Source: Nonomuraea candida
Lineage (GTDB): Bacteria > Actinomycetota > Actinomycetes > Streptosporangiales > Streptosporangiaceae
Assembly (NCBI RefSeq): GCF_000725485.1
Contig: NZ_JOAG01000009.1
Coordinates: 271,154 to 335,153, forward strand
DNA length: 64,000 nt
Reading direction: 5' to 3'
Shown here: positions 52,908 to 61,503 of the stretch, piece after piece
How the letters are laid out: each line of letters starts with the position of its first letter
Position numbering within the stretch: position 1 is the first letter of the stretch
Notes under the pieces: model-generated
Seen by the model: only the letters and a program-made list of their open reading frames with translations
What the model was told of the DNA's origin: nothing
The model's database searches: none
Program-made: the position numbers and the translations under genes

Positions 52908-54179
52908 CTAGTCGGTCAGCGTCGAGGGGTCGATGGCGGGGGCGGGCAGGCCGAGCGCCGCCACCTGAGCGAGGTGCTCGTCCGTCAGCGGAGCGCCCCA
53001 TCGCCGCCAGAAGGCAGACAGGTCGGCGCGGGCGATCCTGGAGGTGTAGAGCGCGAGGTACCCCCAGCGTCTGGCCGACTCGGTGTAGTCGGAGTCCGGC
53101 CGCTCGGCGCGCACCAGGCGGTGCAGCCGCGGGTGGAAGTCCTCGCCGAAGGCGAGTTCGAGCTGGCGGAAGGGCACGAGTTTCTCGTAGGCGCCCAGCT
53201 TGCGATAGTCGGCGGCGGGCAGCTTGGCCAGGGCGGTGCCGAAGGAGCCGTTGACGACCAGGTTGGACGGCTGCCCGAGGGTGCGCTGGGCGGCCAGCGA
53301 GTAGATGTTGACCGTGACCTCGGTGAGGTCGCCCGGCTTGTAGGCCATCTGCTGGTGCAGGTGGCCCAGCTCGTGGTAGACGCCCCAGCCCCTGGTGCGC
53401 AGGCCGGCCACGGTGATCAGCCGGTCCAGGTAGGTGCGCGGGTAGGCGGTCCAGCCGTGGGTGGCGTACGCTCCGGCGCCGGCCGGCATCCGTGGGGCCT
53501 CGACGAGGTGGAAGGGCAGCGGGGAACGCTCCGCTGGGGAGAGCCCGGAGATCGCGGCGTGCGAAGCGATGATCGTCTCCAGGAGCCTGAGCAGGGCCGT
53601 GTGATCCTGATCCCGCCAGGCGAGCATGCCCTCACGGCTGATCGAGACGATGGCCCGCTCCGACACCAGTTCGGCCTGGGGTGCGTCGGTGAGCGTGTCG
53701 AGCTGCGCCTGGAAGCTCTCTTCTGTGGTCTCGCCCAGCCTGAACGTCGGAACGCGTACCCCGCCCGACCGGAACCGGACCCTGGCACGCTGCCCGTCGC
53801 CGACCAGTGACAGGTAGACCAGCCCGCCACCGGGGTCGGTGACGGTGTTGGCGCCCGCGGTCAGCGGGTAGGCGCGCGGGTTCTTGTAGGTGACGTCGGC
53901 GTGGGTGTCCGGGGCGCCGACGTGCAGGGTGGGCAGGAGCCCGTCGGGCGCCGCCACCTCGACCGTCAGCGGGGCGTTCGCGGGCAGGTGGACGCCGGTG
54001 GGGTGGAAGTCGGTGGTCCTGAGCGCCTGCTGGAGCCGGAGGCGCTCGCTCTCGGCGCCGGGCCGGGCCCGCAGGACGACGGTGTGGCGGGCCTCCTCGG
54101 CCAGGGCCGGCCGGGCGAGGAGCAGGGCGGCGCCCGTGCCGCCCGCCATGAGGAAGGATCTGCGGCTGAGGGGGGTCAT
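52908..54179 (-). CDS. Tat-exported M60-family (mucinase-type) zinc metallopeptidase, first gene of its operon
   Basis: 423 residues from ATG 54179. Tat signal SRRSFLMAGG, then the same domain order as its paralogue, with YHELGHLHQQM and LTEVTVNIYSLA. It lacks the ~35-residue insert containing the CGDP segment seen in the second copy. There is no ribosome-binding site; the operator/promoter lies directly upstream, and a start site at or next to the ATG would make the mRNA leaderless. An upstream in-frame ATG (54215) would place the operator inside the coding sequence, so I reject it. Confidence 0.88.
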   Translation of the reverse strand: MTPLSRRSFLMAGGTGAALLLARPALAEEARHTVVLRARPGAESERLRLQQALRTTDFHPTGVHLPANAPLTVEVAAPDGLLPTLHVGAPDTHADVTYKNPRAYPLTAGANTVTDPGGGLVYLSLVGDGQRARVRFRSGGVRVPTFRLGETTEESFQAQLDTLTDAPQAELVSERAIVSISREGMLAWRDQDHTALLRLLETIIASHAAISGLSPAERSPLPFHLVEAPRMPAGAGAYATHGWTAYPRTYLDRLITVAGLRTRGWGVYHELGHLHQQMAYKPGDLTEVTVNIYSLAAQRTLGQPSNLVVNGSFGTALAKLPAADYRKLGAYEKLVPFRQLELAFGEDFHPRLHRLVRAERPDSDYTESARRWGYLALYTSRIARADLSAFWRRWGAPLTDEHLAQVAALGLPAPAIDPSTLTD

Positions 54180-54186
54180 GGGAGGG

Positions 54187-54215
54187 AGTTTGTAAGCGCT
54201 TTCTAAGGCGGTCAA
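54187..54215 (-). promoter_or_regulatory. LacI-type operator inside the M60 operon promoter
   Basis: Read leftwards: TTGACC (54215-54210), a 17-bp spacer containing GAAAGCGCTTAC (54203-54192), and a weak -10 CAAACT. The near-palindromic core AAGCGCTT matches LacI/CcpA-type sites and two further copies at 56410 and 56519. Confidence 0.75.
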
Positions 54216-54290
54216 GGGCTTACTGAATCTTTCTACGGCTTTCTGGCCCAGTTGCCTGGGCCGAATGTCGGAGAGGGGAGTACGCGCTTG

Positions 54291-55346
54291 CTACCTGGCA
54301 GGCGCGACCGAGGCCCGGACCACGATGTTCGTGCCGACCACGGCGACGGTCTGCACGGGGGAGAGGTAGTCGTTGTCCTCTCCGACGTCCAGGCCGAGGC
54401 GGACCGCCTGGCGGCCCATCTCCTCCAGCGGGATGCGCACCGTGGTGAGCTGGGGGCGCAGCTCCTGCGCGATGGGCACGTCGTCGTAGCCGACCACCGA
54501 GATCGCCTCGGGCACGGGCACCCCCGCCAGTTCCAGCGCCTGCATCGCGCCGGCGGCGACGGTGTCGTTGGCGCAGAACACCGCGGTGAAGTCGGCACGC
54601 TCGGCCAGCAGCGCCTTCATCCGTTCGTAGCCGAACCTGCGACTGAGCTGGCCGGTGTGGATCAGCCCCTTGTCATGGGGCAGGTCGCGGAAGCGCAGCG
54701 CCCGGCGGTGGCCGGCCAGGCGGGCGATGGTGGTGGACAGGTTCGGCGGGCCGCCGAGGAAGACGATGCGCCGGTGGCCCTGGGTGATGAGGTAGTCGGT
54801 GATGGCGAAGGCGCCGCCCTCGTTGTCGTACTCCACGGTCCTGGTCGGCACGTCCTCGCCGAGCGAGGGGCGCCCGCACAGCACCAGCGTGGAGCCGCTG
54901 GCGTGCAGCGCCCGGGCCCTGCGGGCGACCTGCGCGGCGTAGGAACGGTCTTCGTAGGCGCCGCCCACCAGGATCACCGCGTCGGCGCGCTGCTCGTGCA
55001 ACAGGTCGATCAGCGCCAGCTCCTGCTCGTGGCTGCCCTTGGTGCAGCAGACCATGCACAGCCGGCCGTGCGCGGTCGCCTCGCGCTCGACCCCGCGGGC
55101 GATGTAGGCGTAGAAGGGGTCCACCAGGTCGTTGATGATGATGCCGACGGTCCTGTTGGTGACTCCCGCCAGTGCCCTGGCATGCGCGTTGGCGACGTAT
55201 CCGAGCTCGGCGATGGCCTGCTCGACCCGCTGCCTGGTCGCGGCCGAGACGGGATAGTTGCCGTTGATCACCCGGGAGACGGTCGCGCTGGAGACCCCGG
55301 CACGCGCCGCCACATCCGCCATGGTCGCCAGGCTCTGCTCGGTCAC
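54291..55346 (-). CDS. LacI-family transcriptional regulator of the glycan locus
   Basis: 351 residues. GTG 55346 is preceded by a strong aaaggagg, so I choose it over the ATG at 55376. N-terminal LacI helix-turn-helix and hinge (MADVAARAGVSSATVSRVIN; IAELGYVANAHARALAG), then a periplasmic-binding-like sugar domain (TVGIIINDLVDPFYAYIARG; AVFCANDTVAAGAMQALELA; SVVGYDDVPIAQELRPQLTT). Encoded just after the dehydrogenase in the same direction. The three operator-like sites around it strongly suggest it represses the whole locus and is relieved by a breakdown sugar. Confidence 0.92.
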   Translation of the reverse strand: MTEQSLATMADVAARAGVSSATVSRVINGNYPVSAATRQRVEQAIAELGYVANAHARALAGVTNRTVGIIINDLVDPFYAYIARGVEREATAHGRLCMVCCTKGSHEQELALIDLLHEQRADAVILVGGAYEDRSYAAQVARRARALHASGSTLVLCGRPSLGEDVPTRTVEYDNEGGAFAITDYLITQGHRRIVFLGGPPNLSTTIARLAGHRRALRFRDLPHDKGLIHTGQLSRRFGYERMKALLAERADFTAVFCANDTVAAGAMQALELAGVPVPEAISVVGYDDVPIAQELRPQLTTVRIPLEEMGRQAVRLGLDVGEDNDYLSPVQTVAVVGTNIVVRASVAPAR

Positions 55347-55372
55347 CGGCCCCTCCTTTCCGTGGCTGACGA

Positions 55373-56392
55373 TCATGCCATTCGGTCGAGCTCGTCGCGA
55401 TGGATCTGGTGAAGCAGCGGCTCCCCGGTCGTGTAGCGCGCGATCTCCGCGAGCGTCGACTCGGCCAGCCTCGTGAGCTCGTTGCCCTGGGCACCGGCGA
55501 GGTGCGGGGTCACGAACGCGTTGGGCAGGTCGAACAACGGGTGTCCGCCCGGCAGTGGTTCGGGGTCGCTGACATCAAGTATCGCGTCCAACCGGCCGCT
55601 GCGTACCTCCTTGACCAGCGCCTCGGTGTCGATCAGGCCGCCGCGGGCGGTGTTGATCACGACGGCGCCGTCTCCGAGCAGCGACAGCCGTCTGGCGTCG
55701 AGCATCTGGTGGGTCTCGCGGGTCTGCGGGGCGTGCAGGCTGACCACATGTGACCGCCTGACCAGCGTGTCGAGGTCGACGGCCGTGCCGCCGAGCGCGG
55801 CCACCTCGGCGGGCTCGGCGTACGGGTCGTACACCAGCACCTCGGCGTCGAGCCCGCGCAACAGCTCCATGACCCGGCGCCCGATCCGCGACAGCCCGAC
55901 CAGCCCGACCGTGATGTCGCGGGTGCCGAGCCAGGCCAGGCCGGTGAAGTCGCGCCGGCTGCCCGACTCGCGGTAGCGGTGGGCCAGGGTGAAGGCGCGC
56001 TTGGCGCCGAAGACGATGGCGGCGTAGGTGAACTCGGCCACGGGCACCGCGTTGGCGTCGGCGGCGCTGGTCACCCGTACCCCGCGGTCGAGGACCGCGG
56101 GGTCGAGGAAGGTCTTCACCGTGCCCGCCGCGTGCGCGATGAGGCGCAGGGCGGGTGCCCGGTCGAGCAGGTCGGCGCCGATCCTCGGGCAGCCCCACCC
56201 GGTGACGAGGACCTCCGCCCCGGCGATCGTGTCCAGCGCGCCGGCCGAGCTCAGCTCGTGCAGCACCTGATCGTGGACCTCGACCAGATCGCCGAGCCTG
56301 CGCAGCGTTCCGCCGCCGAACACCTCCTCTCGGACTCCGGGCGCCATCGCGAGGACGGCGCGCGGTCTCAGCCGGGGCTGCGGAGGTTTCAC
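55373..56392 (-). CDS. D-2-hydroxyacid dehydrogenase family protein
   Basis: 339 residues from GTG 56392 (agaaggga upstream). NAD-binding site GLVGLSRIGRRVMELLRG (about 161-178) and the catalytic triad Arg (NTARGGLID), Glu (DVSDPEPLPGGHPLF) and His (VTPHLAGAQGNE). The family reduces or oxidises 2-hydroxy/2-oxo acids. In this locus an acid from sugar or uronate breakdown is a sensible substrate. First gene of the leftward transcript from the 56.4-kb divergent promoter; followed by the lacI gene. Confidence 0.88.
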   Translation of the reverse strand: MKPPQPRLRPRAVLAMAPGVREEVFGGGTLRRLGDLVEVHDQVLHELSSAGALDTIAGAEVLVTGWGCPRIGADLLDRAPALRLIAHAAGTVKTFLDPAVLDRGVRVTSAADANAVPVAEFTYAAIVFGAKRAFTLAHRYRESGSRRDFTGLAWLGTRDITVGLVGLSRIGRRVMELLRGLDAEVLVYDPYAEPAEVAALGGTAVDLDTLVRRSHVVSLHAPQTRETHQMLDARRLSLLGDGAVVINTARGGLIDTEALVKEVRSGRLDAILDVSDPEPLPGGHPLFDLPNAFVTPHLAGAQGNELTRLAESTLAEIARYTTGEPLLHQIHRDELDRMA

Positions 56393-56403
56393 CGGCGTCC
56401 CTT

Positions 56404-56421
56404 CTGATAGTAAGCGCATTC
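56404..56421 (-). promoter_or_regulatory. LacI-type operator at the dehydrogenase-lacI promoter
   Basis: GAATGCGCTTAC (read leftwards, 56421-56410) is followed by TAT-rich bases that can act as a -10 (TACTAT). One base differs from the consensus GAAAGCGCTTAC. Its position over the promoter implies autoregulation of the lacI transcript. Confidence 0.7.
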
Positions 56422-56507
56422 TATACATCGAGCACGCACGTTAGGACTCCACCTGCGGAAAGGTCAAGCCAGGCGCAGCAGGAAGCGGATATTTTCCGTT
56501 ATAGGTC

Positions 56508-56536
56508 TTGACGGGATCGAAAGCGCTTACTAACTT
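56508..56536 (+). promoter_or_regulatory. LacI-type operator within the transporter-operon promoter
   Basis: TTGACG (56508-56513), exactly 17 bp, then TAACTT (56531-56536). The spacer holds the operator GAAAGCGCTTAC (56519-56530). A bound repressor would sit between the two polymerase contacts. Confidence 0.78.
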
Positions 56537-56563
56537 CCTCGCCAACCGGAAGGACCACAGCGC

Positions 56564-57544
56564 ATGACCGCTACCCTCGACGCTCCACCCACCGAGGCCG
56601 CCTCCGAGCGGCGCCGGACGCCACCCAAGCTGTCGCTGTGGCGCCGCCTCCGGCGCGACCGGGTGATGCTCCTGCTGGCGCTGCCCGGGCTGCTCTATTT
56701 CCTGGTCTTCCACTACGGGCCGTTGTTCGGCTACGTGGTCGCGTTCAAGGACTATCAGCCCTACATCGGGTTCGTGGACAGCCCATGGGTGGGCCTGCAG
56801 AACTTCGTCAGCGTCTTCGCGGACCCGGGCGTCTGGAACGCCCTGGGCAACACGCTCAAGATCACCCTCACCCAGCTCGTCCTGTTCTTCCCCGCGCCCA
56901 TCGCGCTGGCGCTGCTGCTCAACAGCGTGCTCAGCGACAAGGTGCGCAGGTTCGTGCAGAGCGTGGTCTACCTCCCGCACTTCATCGGCTGGGTGATCAT
57001 CGTCTCGGTGTTCCAGCAGATCCTCGGCGGCGCGGGAGCGCTGCCGAACTTCCTGGAGAGCGTCGGGCTGCCGCGCTACGACATGATGACCGACCCGGAC
57101 GTCTTCCCGCTGCTGGTGACGTTGCAGGTGATCTGGAAGGACGCCGGCTGGGCCACGATCATCTTCCTGGCCGCGCTGCTCTCCATCGACCAGGGCCTGT
57201 ACGAGGCCGCGGCCATGGACGGGGCGGGCCGCTGGCGCCGTCTCTGGCACGTCACGCTGCCCGGCATCACCCCGATCATCATCCTGCTGCTCATCCTCAA
57301 CCTCGGCAGCATCCTGTCGGTCGGCTTCGAACAGATCCTGCTCCAGCGCGACAACGTCGGCCCCGACGCGGGGGAGGTGCTCGACACCTTCGTCTACTTC
57401 AACGGCGTCAAGGACGGCCAGTGGGGCGCCGCCGCCGCGGTCGGCCTGGTCAAGACCATCGTCGGCACCGCACTGGTGCTCGGCGCGAACAAGGTGGCCC
57501 ATCTGTTCGGCCACGAGGGGGTGTACCGCGGTGCCGACAAGTAG
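56564..57544 (+). CDS. Carbohydrate ABC transporter permease (LplB-like)
   Basis: 326 residues, ribosome-binding site ggaagga upstream. Six transmembrane helices from MLLLALPGLLYFLVFHYGPL onward and the EAA loop EAAAMDGAGRWRRLWHVTLP (about 211-230). LplB/YteP-type permeases usually import oligosaccharides from polysaccharide breakdown. First gene of the rightward arm of the glycan locus, overlapping the next gene by 14 bp. Confidence 0.92.
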   Translation: MTATLDAPPTEAASERRRTPPKLSLWRRLRRDRVMLLLALPGLLYFLVFHYGPLFGYVVAFKDYQPYIGFVDSPWVGLQNFVSVFADPGVWNALGNTLKITLTQLVLFFPAPIALALLLNSVLSDKVRRFVQSVVYLPHFIGWVIIVSVFQQILGGAGALPNFLESVGLPRYDMMTDPDVFPLLVTLQVIWKDAGWATIIFLAALLSIDQGLYEAAAMDGAGRWRRLWHVTLPGITPIIILLLILNLGSILSVGFEQILLQRDNVGPDAGEVLDTFVYFNGVKDGQWGAAAAVGLVKTIVGTALVLGANKVAHLFGHEGVYRGADK

Positions 57545-58418
57545 CCGTCCCGCCTGGATGGAGCGGCCCTCCACGATCGGCCTGGTCGTCAAGGGCCTGA
57601 TCCTGCTCACCGTGGTCCTGCTGGTGGCCTACCCGTTCGTCGGCGTGATCGGCACCAGCCTGTCGACGGAGAGCGACATCGCCAGGAGCGGCGGCTTCGT
57701 GCTCCTGCCCACCTCGCCCAGCCTCTCGGCCTACGAGACCGTCTTCAACGGCGGCACCGTCACCCGGGCGCTGCTGGTCAGCGTGCTGGTGACGGTGATC
57801 GGCACGGCCGCCAGCATGCTGGCCACGATCGGCATGGCGTACGGGCTGAGCCGCCGCGAGGTGACCGGCGCCCGCTGGATCCTGCTGATCGCCCTGCTCA
57901 CCATGCTCTTCAACCCCGGCCTGATCGCCAACTTCCTGCTGGTCAAGCAGGTCGGGCTGATCGACACCTTCGGCGCGCTGATCCTGCCCGGCCTGGTCAG
58001 CGCGTTCAACCTGGTGGTGCTCCGCTCGTTCTTCATGGGCCTGCCCCGCGAACTGCTGGAGAGCGCGCGCATCGACGGGGCCGGCGACTTCGGCATCCTC
58101 GTCAGGATCGTGCTGCCGCTGTCGAAGGCGGTGCTCGCGGTCATCTCGCTCTTCTACGCCGTCGGCTACTGGAACGCCTTCTTCAACGCCCTGCTCTATC
58201 TCAACGACTCGGACAAGTTCCCGCTCCCGCTGATCCTGCGCACCTTCGTCCTGCAGGGCAGGACGCTGGACTCCCTGGCCGCCGCCGAGGCGCCCGCGCC
58301 GGTGCAGGCCATCCAGATGGCCGTGCTCGTGGTGGCGATCGTGCCGATCCTGCTCGTCTACCCCTTCCTCCAGCGCTACTTCACCAAGGGTGTGCTCACC
58401 GGCGCCATCAAGGGCTGA
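57531..58418 (+). CDS. Carbohydrate ABC transporter permease (YtcP/LplC-like)
   Basis: 295 residues from GTG 57531, which lies inside the end of the first permease. Six helices (LILLTVVLLVAYPFVGVIGT first) and EAA-type loop ESARIDGAGDFGILVRIVLP (about 182-201). Forms the heteromeric channel with the LplB-like subunit. As in the 9.5-kb transporter, no ATPase is encoded in the locus. Confidence 0.92.
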   Translation: MPTSSRPAWMERPSTIGLVVKGLILLTVVLLVAYPFVGVIGTSLSTESDIARSGGFVLLPTSPSLSAYETVFNGGTVTRALLVSVLVTVIGTAASMLATIGMAYGLSRREVTGARWILLIALLTMLFNPGLIANFLLVKQVGLIDTFGALILPGLVSAFNLVVLRSFFMGLPRELLESARIDGAGDFGILVRIVLPLSKAVLAVISLFYAVGYWNAFFNALLYLNDSDKFPLPLILRTFVLQGRTLDSLAAAEAPAPVQAIQMAVLVVAIVPILLVYPFLQRYFTKGVLTGAIKG

Positions 58419-58444
58419 ACCCCCCGACCCAAGGAAAGATCGTC

Positions 58445-60112
58445 ATGAGAGAACCCGTCTCCCGCCGCGGTTTCCTGCGCCTCGGCGCCGCCGCGGCCGT
58501 GTCCGCCGCCGGCGCCGCCGCGCTGTCCGCCTGCGGCGGCGGATCGGCCGCCCCCGCCGCCAAGGCCCAGGGGCTGGCCATCACACTGCCTGCGTACACG
58601 CCGCTGTCCGGCGCGCTCAAGCCCGACCTGCCCGGCAACGCCACGGGCGTGCCCGACGGGTACTTCACCTATCCCAAGGAGTTGTTCAAGGCGGTGGCCA
58701 AGCCACCCATGTCGGGCGGCACCGTCAGCATCGCGGTGCAGACCTTCTCGCCACCCCCGCCCGGACGGGCCGAGAACCCCGCCTGGCAGGAGGTCGAGAA
58801 GCGGCTCGGCGGGACGGCCGACATGCAGCCGGTCACCTCCGACGACTGGCCGACGAAGTTCAACACCATGGTCGCCGGCGGCACGCTGCCCGACCTGTTC
58901 ACCTACGTCTCCACACAGGGCGTCAACAACCTGCCCGCGTTCGTCGCCAGCCAGTGCACCGACCTGACCGCGTTGCTCGGCGGCGACGCGGTCAAGGAGT
59001 ACCCGAACCTGGCGGCGATCCCGCAGGTGTTCTGGAAGCAGGGCATCGTCGGCGGGAAGCTGTACGGCATCCCCGTGCCGCGCAACATGGTGGGCGGGCT
59101 CGGCTTCTACCGCGCCGACATGTTCGCGCGGGCGGGCGTCACCGATCTGGCGCAGGTCACCGACCTGGACCGGCTGTTCGAGCTGCTCAAGGAGGTGACC
59201 CGGCCCAAGGACAACCAGTACGGCCTGGTCACCCACACCGGCGGCGTCTACGGCCTGTCGATCTTCGCCCAGCTCTTCGGCGCGCCCAACCTCTGGCGGC
59301 TGGACAACGGCAAGCTCGTGCACCAGATCGAGACCGAGGAGTACAGGGCCGCCGTCGAGTACGTGCGCAAGCTGCGCGAGGCAGGCGTCATCTACCCCGG
59401 CTCCGAGGGCTTCGACGGGCTCAAGCGCAAGAACGAGTTCAACGCGGGCCGCGCGGCGCTCGTCTACGACGGCCTGCCCGCCTACCTCGGCCCCACCGGC
59501 TACCTGCAGACCTCCAGGAAGATCGACCAGAAGGCCGACCCCAGGCCGATGATCCCCATCGGCCCGGCGGCCAAGGCCCACCTCAACAACATCGTCGTCT
59601 CGATCACCATGATGAAGAAGAGCGACGAGGCCCGCGCCAAGGAGCTGCTGCGGGTGGCCGACTTCTTCGCCTCGCCGTTCGGCAGCGAGGAGTACACGCT
59701 GTTCAACTACGGCGTCGAGGGCGCCGACCACACGCGCGACGACAAGGGCAACCCCGTGCTGACCGAGCAAGGCGGCAGGGACACCACGGTGCCGTGGAAG
59801 ATGGTCGCCGCGCCGACCCAGCCCCTGTTCGACTCCTCCTCGGCGGAGGCCGTGAAGATCATGCACGAGGCGATCGGCAAGATGATCGCCGTCGGGGTCG
59901 AGGACCCGACCGTGGGGTCGTACTCGCCGGCCAACGAGAACAGCTACGAGTCGCTCTACACCATGCGCAACGACCGCGTCACCTCCATCGTGGCCGGCCG
60001 CGCCCCCGTCAGCGACCTGGACCGGCTGATCAAGGACTGGCGCGCCAAGGGCGGGGACAAGGCGCGCGCCGAGTTCGAGGAAGCGCTCAAGCAAGCACCG
60101 AAGGCAGGCTGA
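58445..60112 (+). CDS. Tat-exported solute-binding lipoprotein (LipO-like)
   Basis: 555 residues, about 100 longer than ordinary sugar-binding proteins, as usual for LipO-type partners of LplB/YtcP permeases. Signal: twin-arginine SRRGFLRLG plus lipobox LSAC, so both Tat-exported and lipidated at about Cys32. Family-1 binding-protein body (GTADMQPVTSDDWPTKFNTM; GGLGFYRADMFARAG; SIFAQLFGAPNLWRL). Captures the oligosaccharide or glycopeptide for the two permeases upstream. Ribosome-binding site aaggaaag. Confidence 0.92.
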   Translation: MREPVSRRGFLRLGAAAAVSAAGAAALSACGGGSAAPAAKAQGLAITLPAYTPLSGALKPDLPGNATGVPDGYFTYPKELFKAVAKPPMSGGTVSIAVQTFSPPPPGRAENPAWQEVEKRLGGTADMQPVTSDDWPTKFNTMVAGGTLPDLFTYVSTQGVNNLPAFVASQCTDLTALLGGDAVKEYPNLAAIPQVFWKQGIVGGKLYGIPVPRNMVGGLGFYRADMFARAGVTDLAQVTDLDRLFELLKEVTRPKDNQYGLVTHTGGVYGLSIFAQLFGAPNLWRLDNGKLVHQIETEEYRAAVEYVRKLREAGVIYPGSEGFDGLKRKNEFNAGRAALVYDGLPAYLGPTGYLQTSRKIDQKADPRPMIPIGPAAKAHLNNIVVSITMMKKSDEARAKELLRVADFFASPFGSEEYTLFNYGVEGADHTRDDKGNPVLTEQGGRDTTVPWKMVAAPTQPLFDSSSAEAVKIMHEAIGKMIAVGVEDPTVGSYSPANENSYESLYTMRNDRVTSIVAGRAPVSDLDRLIKDWRAKGGDKARAEFEEALKQAPKAG

Positions 60113-60114
60113 CC

Positions 60115-61503
60115 ATGAAAAGACACCTCGTCTTACTCGCCGCCGCCGCGCTGCTCAGCACGGCCGCCGCTGTCCCCGCCGCTGTCCCCGCCGCGCCCGC
60201 GCCGGGCGCGCCCGGCCTGGGCGACCCGCTGTTCCCGACCCTCGGCAACGGCGGTTACGACGTCCGCCACTACGACGTCTCCTTCGACTTCACGCCGGCC
60301 ACCTACGACTTCACCGGCGCGGTCGCGTTCACCGCGAAGGCCACCCAGGCGCTGTCGTCCTTCAACCTCGACACCGACGGCCACACCATCGACGGGGTCA
60401 CCGTCAACGGCGAACCCGCCACCTGGTCGCTCTCCCTCGGCCAGAGCGGGCAGGAACTGACCGTCACCCCGGCGGCACCGCTGCGCGAGCACGTGCCGTT
60501 CACGGCCGAGGTGCGTTTCCGCGGCAACGGCAAAGCACCGCGCGCCGGCCTGACGGGATGGAACTTCGGCCCCGACGGCGGGTTCGCCGCCGCCGCCCAG
60601 TCCAGCAGGGCCGACACGTTCTTCCCGGTCAACGACCACCCGTCGGACAAGGCCACCTGGACCTTCCGCGTCACCGCGCCCGAAGGATACGTCGCCACCG
60701 CCAACGGCGAGCTGACCAGCAGGCGGGGCAACGTGTGGCGGTTCGAGGCGCGCGAGCCGATGGCCTCGGAGCTGATCGCCCTGGCCGTGGTGAAGGGCGC
60801 CTACCTGTACGGCGAGGGCCCGCACGGCCTGCCACTGCGCCACGTCGTCCCCCAGGGGCAGGAGGACCGCTACGGCCCCATCGCCGCCGAGACCGGCGAG
60901 CAGATCGCCTGGGCCGAGGCGAAGTTCGGCCGCTTCCCGTTCTCCACCTACGGCATCCACATCTACCCGGGCTACCGCAACGCGCTGGAGAACCAGACGT
61001 TGTCGCTGTTCGGCACCGGCTGGTTCGACCAGCCCACCTACTCCAACACGATGGTGCACGAGCTGGTCCACCAGTGGTTCGGCGACTCGGTCACGCCCGC
61101 CACCTGGCAGGACGCCTGGCTGAACGAGGGCCCGGCCGTCTACTACGCGGCCCTGTGGGCCGAGGAGCACGGCGGCCCGTCCCTGCTGGAACGGATGCGC
61201 ACCGTGTACGGCAAGCTCGACGCGGTCCGCGCCAAGGACGGCCCGCCCGGCAGGCCCAAGGCGCTGGGCGGCTACAACATCTACGACGGCGGCGCCCTGG
61301 TGCTGTACGCGCTGCGCACCGAGGTGGGCGACGCCGCCTTCGACCGGATCATGCGCACCTGGGTCAAGCGCTTCAGGAACGGCAACGCCTCCACCGAGGA
61401 CTTCATCGCCCATGCCGCCGCCATCACGCACCGCCCCGGCTTGGACGGATTCCTGCGCGACTGGCTCTACGGCGCCCACAACCCCCCGTTGGAGGGCATG
61501 TGA
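60115..61503 (+). CDS. Secreted M1-family zinc aminopeptidase
   Basis: 462 residues with a Sec signal peptide (MKRHLVLLAAAALLSTAAAV). Starts at ATG 60115, two bases after the binding-protein stop. M1 N-terminal beta domain (YDVRHYDVSFDFTPATYDFT), exopeptidase-type motif as NALENQTLS (the GAMEN position, about 292), zinc site HELVHQWFGDSVTPATWQDA with the third ligand in LNEG (about 318-341). Shorter than typical M1 enzymes, lacking the C-terminal helical domain. Likely trims peptides from glycoproteins opened by the M60 peptidases. Its stop overlaps the next start (GTGA). Confidence 0.88.
   Translation: MKRHLVLLAAAALLSTAAAVPAAVPAAPAPGAPGLGDPLFPTLGNGGYDVRHYDVSFDFTPATYDFTGAVAFTAKATQALSSFNLDTDGHTIDGVTVNGEPATWSLSLGQSGQELTVTPAAPLREHVPFTAEVRFRGNGKAPRAGLTGWNFGPDGGFAAAAQSSRADTFFPVNDHPSDKATWTFRVTAPEGYVATANGELTSRRGNVWRFEAREPMASELIALAVVKGAYLYGEGPHGLPLRHVVPQGQEDRYGPIAAETGEQIAWAEAKFGRFPFSTYGIHIYPGYRNALENQTLSLFGTGWFDQPTYSNTMVHELVHQWFGDSVTPATWQDAWLNEGPAVYYAALWAEEHGGPSLLERMRTVYGKLDAVRAKDGPPGRPKALGGYNIYDGGALVLYALRTEVGDAAFDRIMRTWVKRFRNGNASTEDFIAHAAAITHRPGLDGFLRDWLYGAHNPPLEGM

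Noticed and set aside
54180..54215. Earlier start for the first M60 peptidase (ATG 54215)
   Set aside because: It would add 12 residues before the Tat signal and place the operator and promoter inside the coding region; the ATG at 54179 gives a normal Tat peptide.
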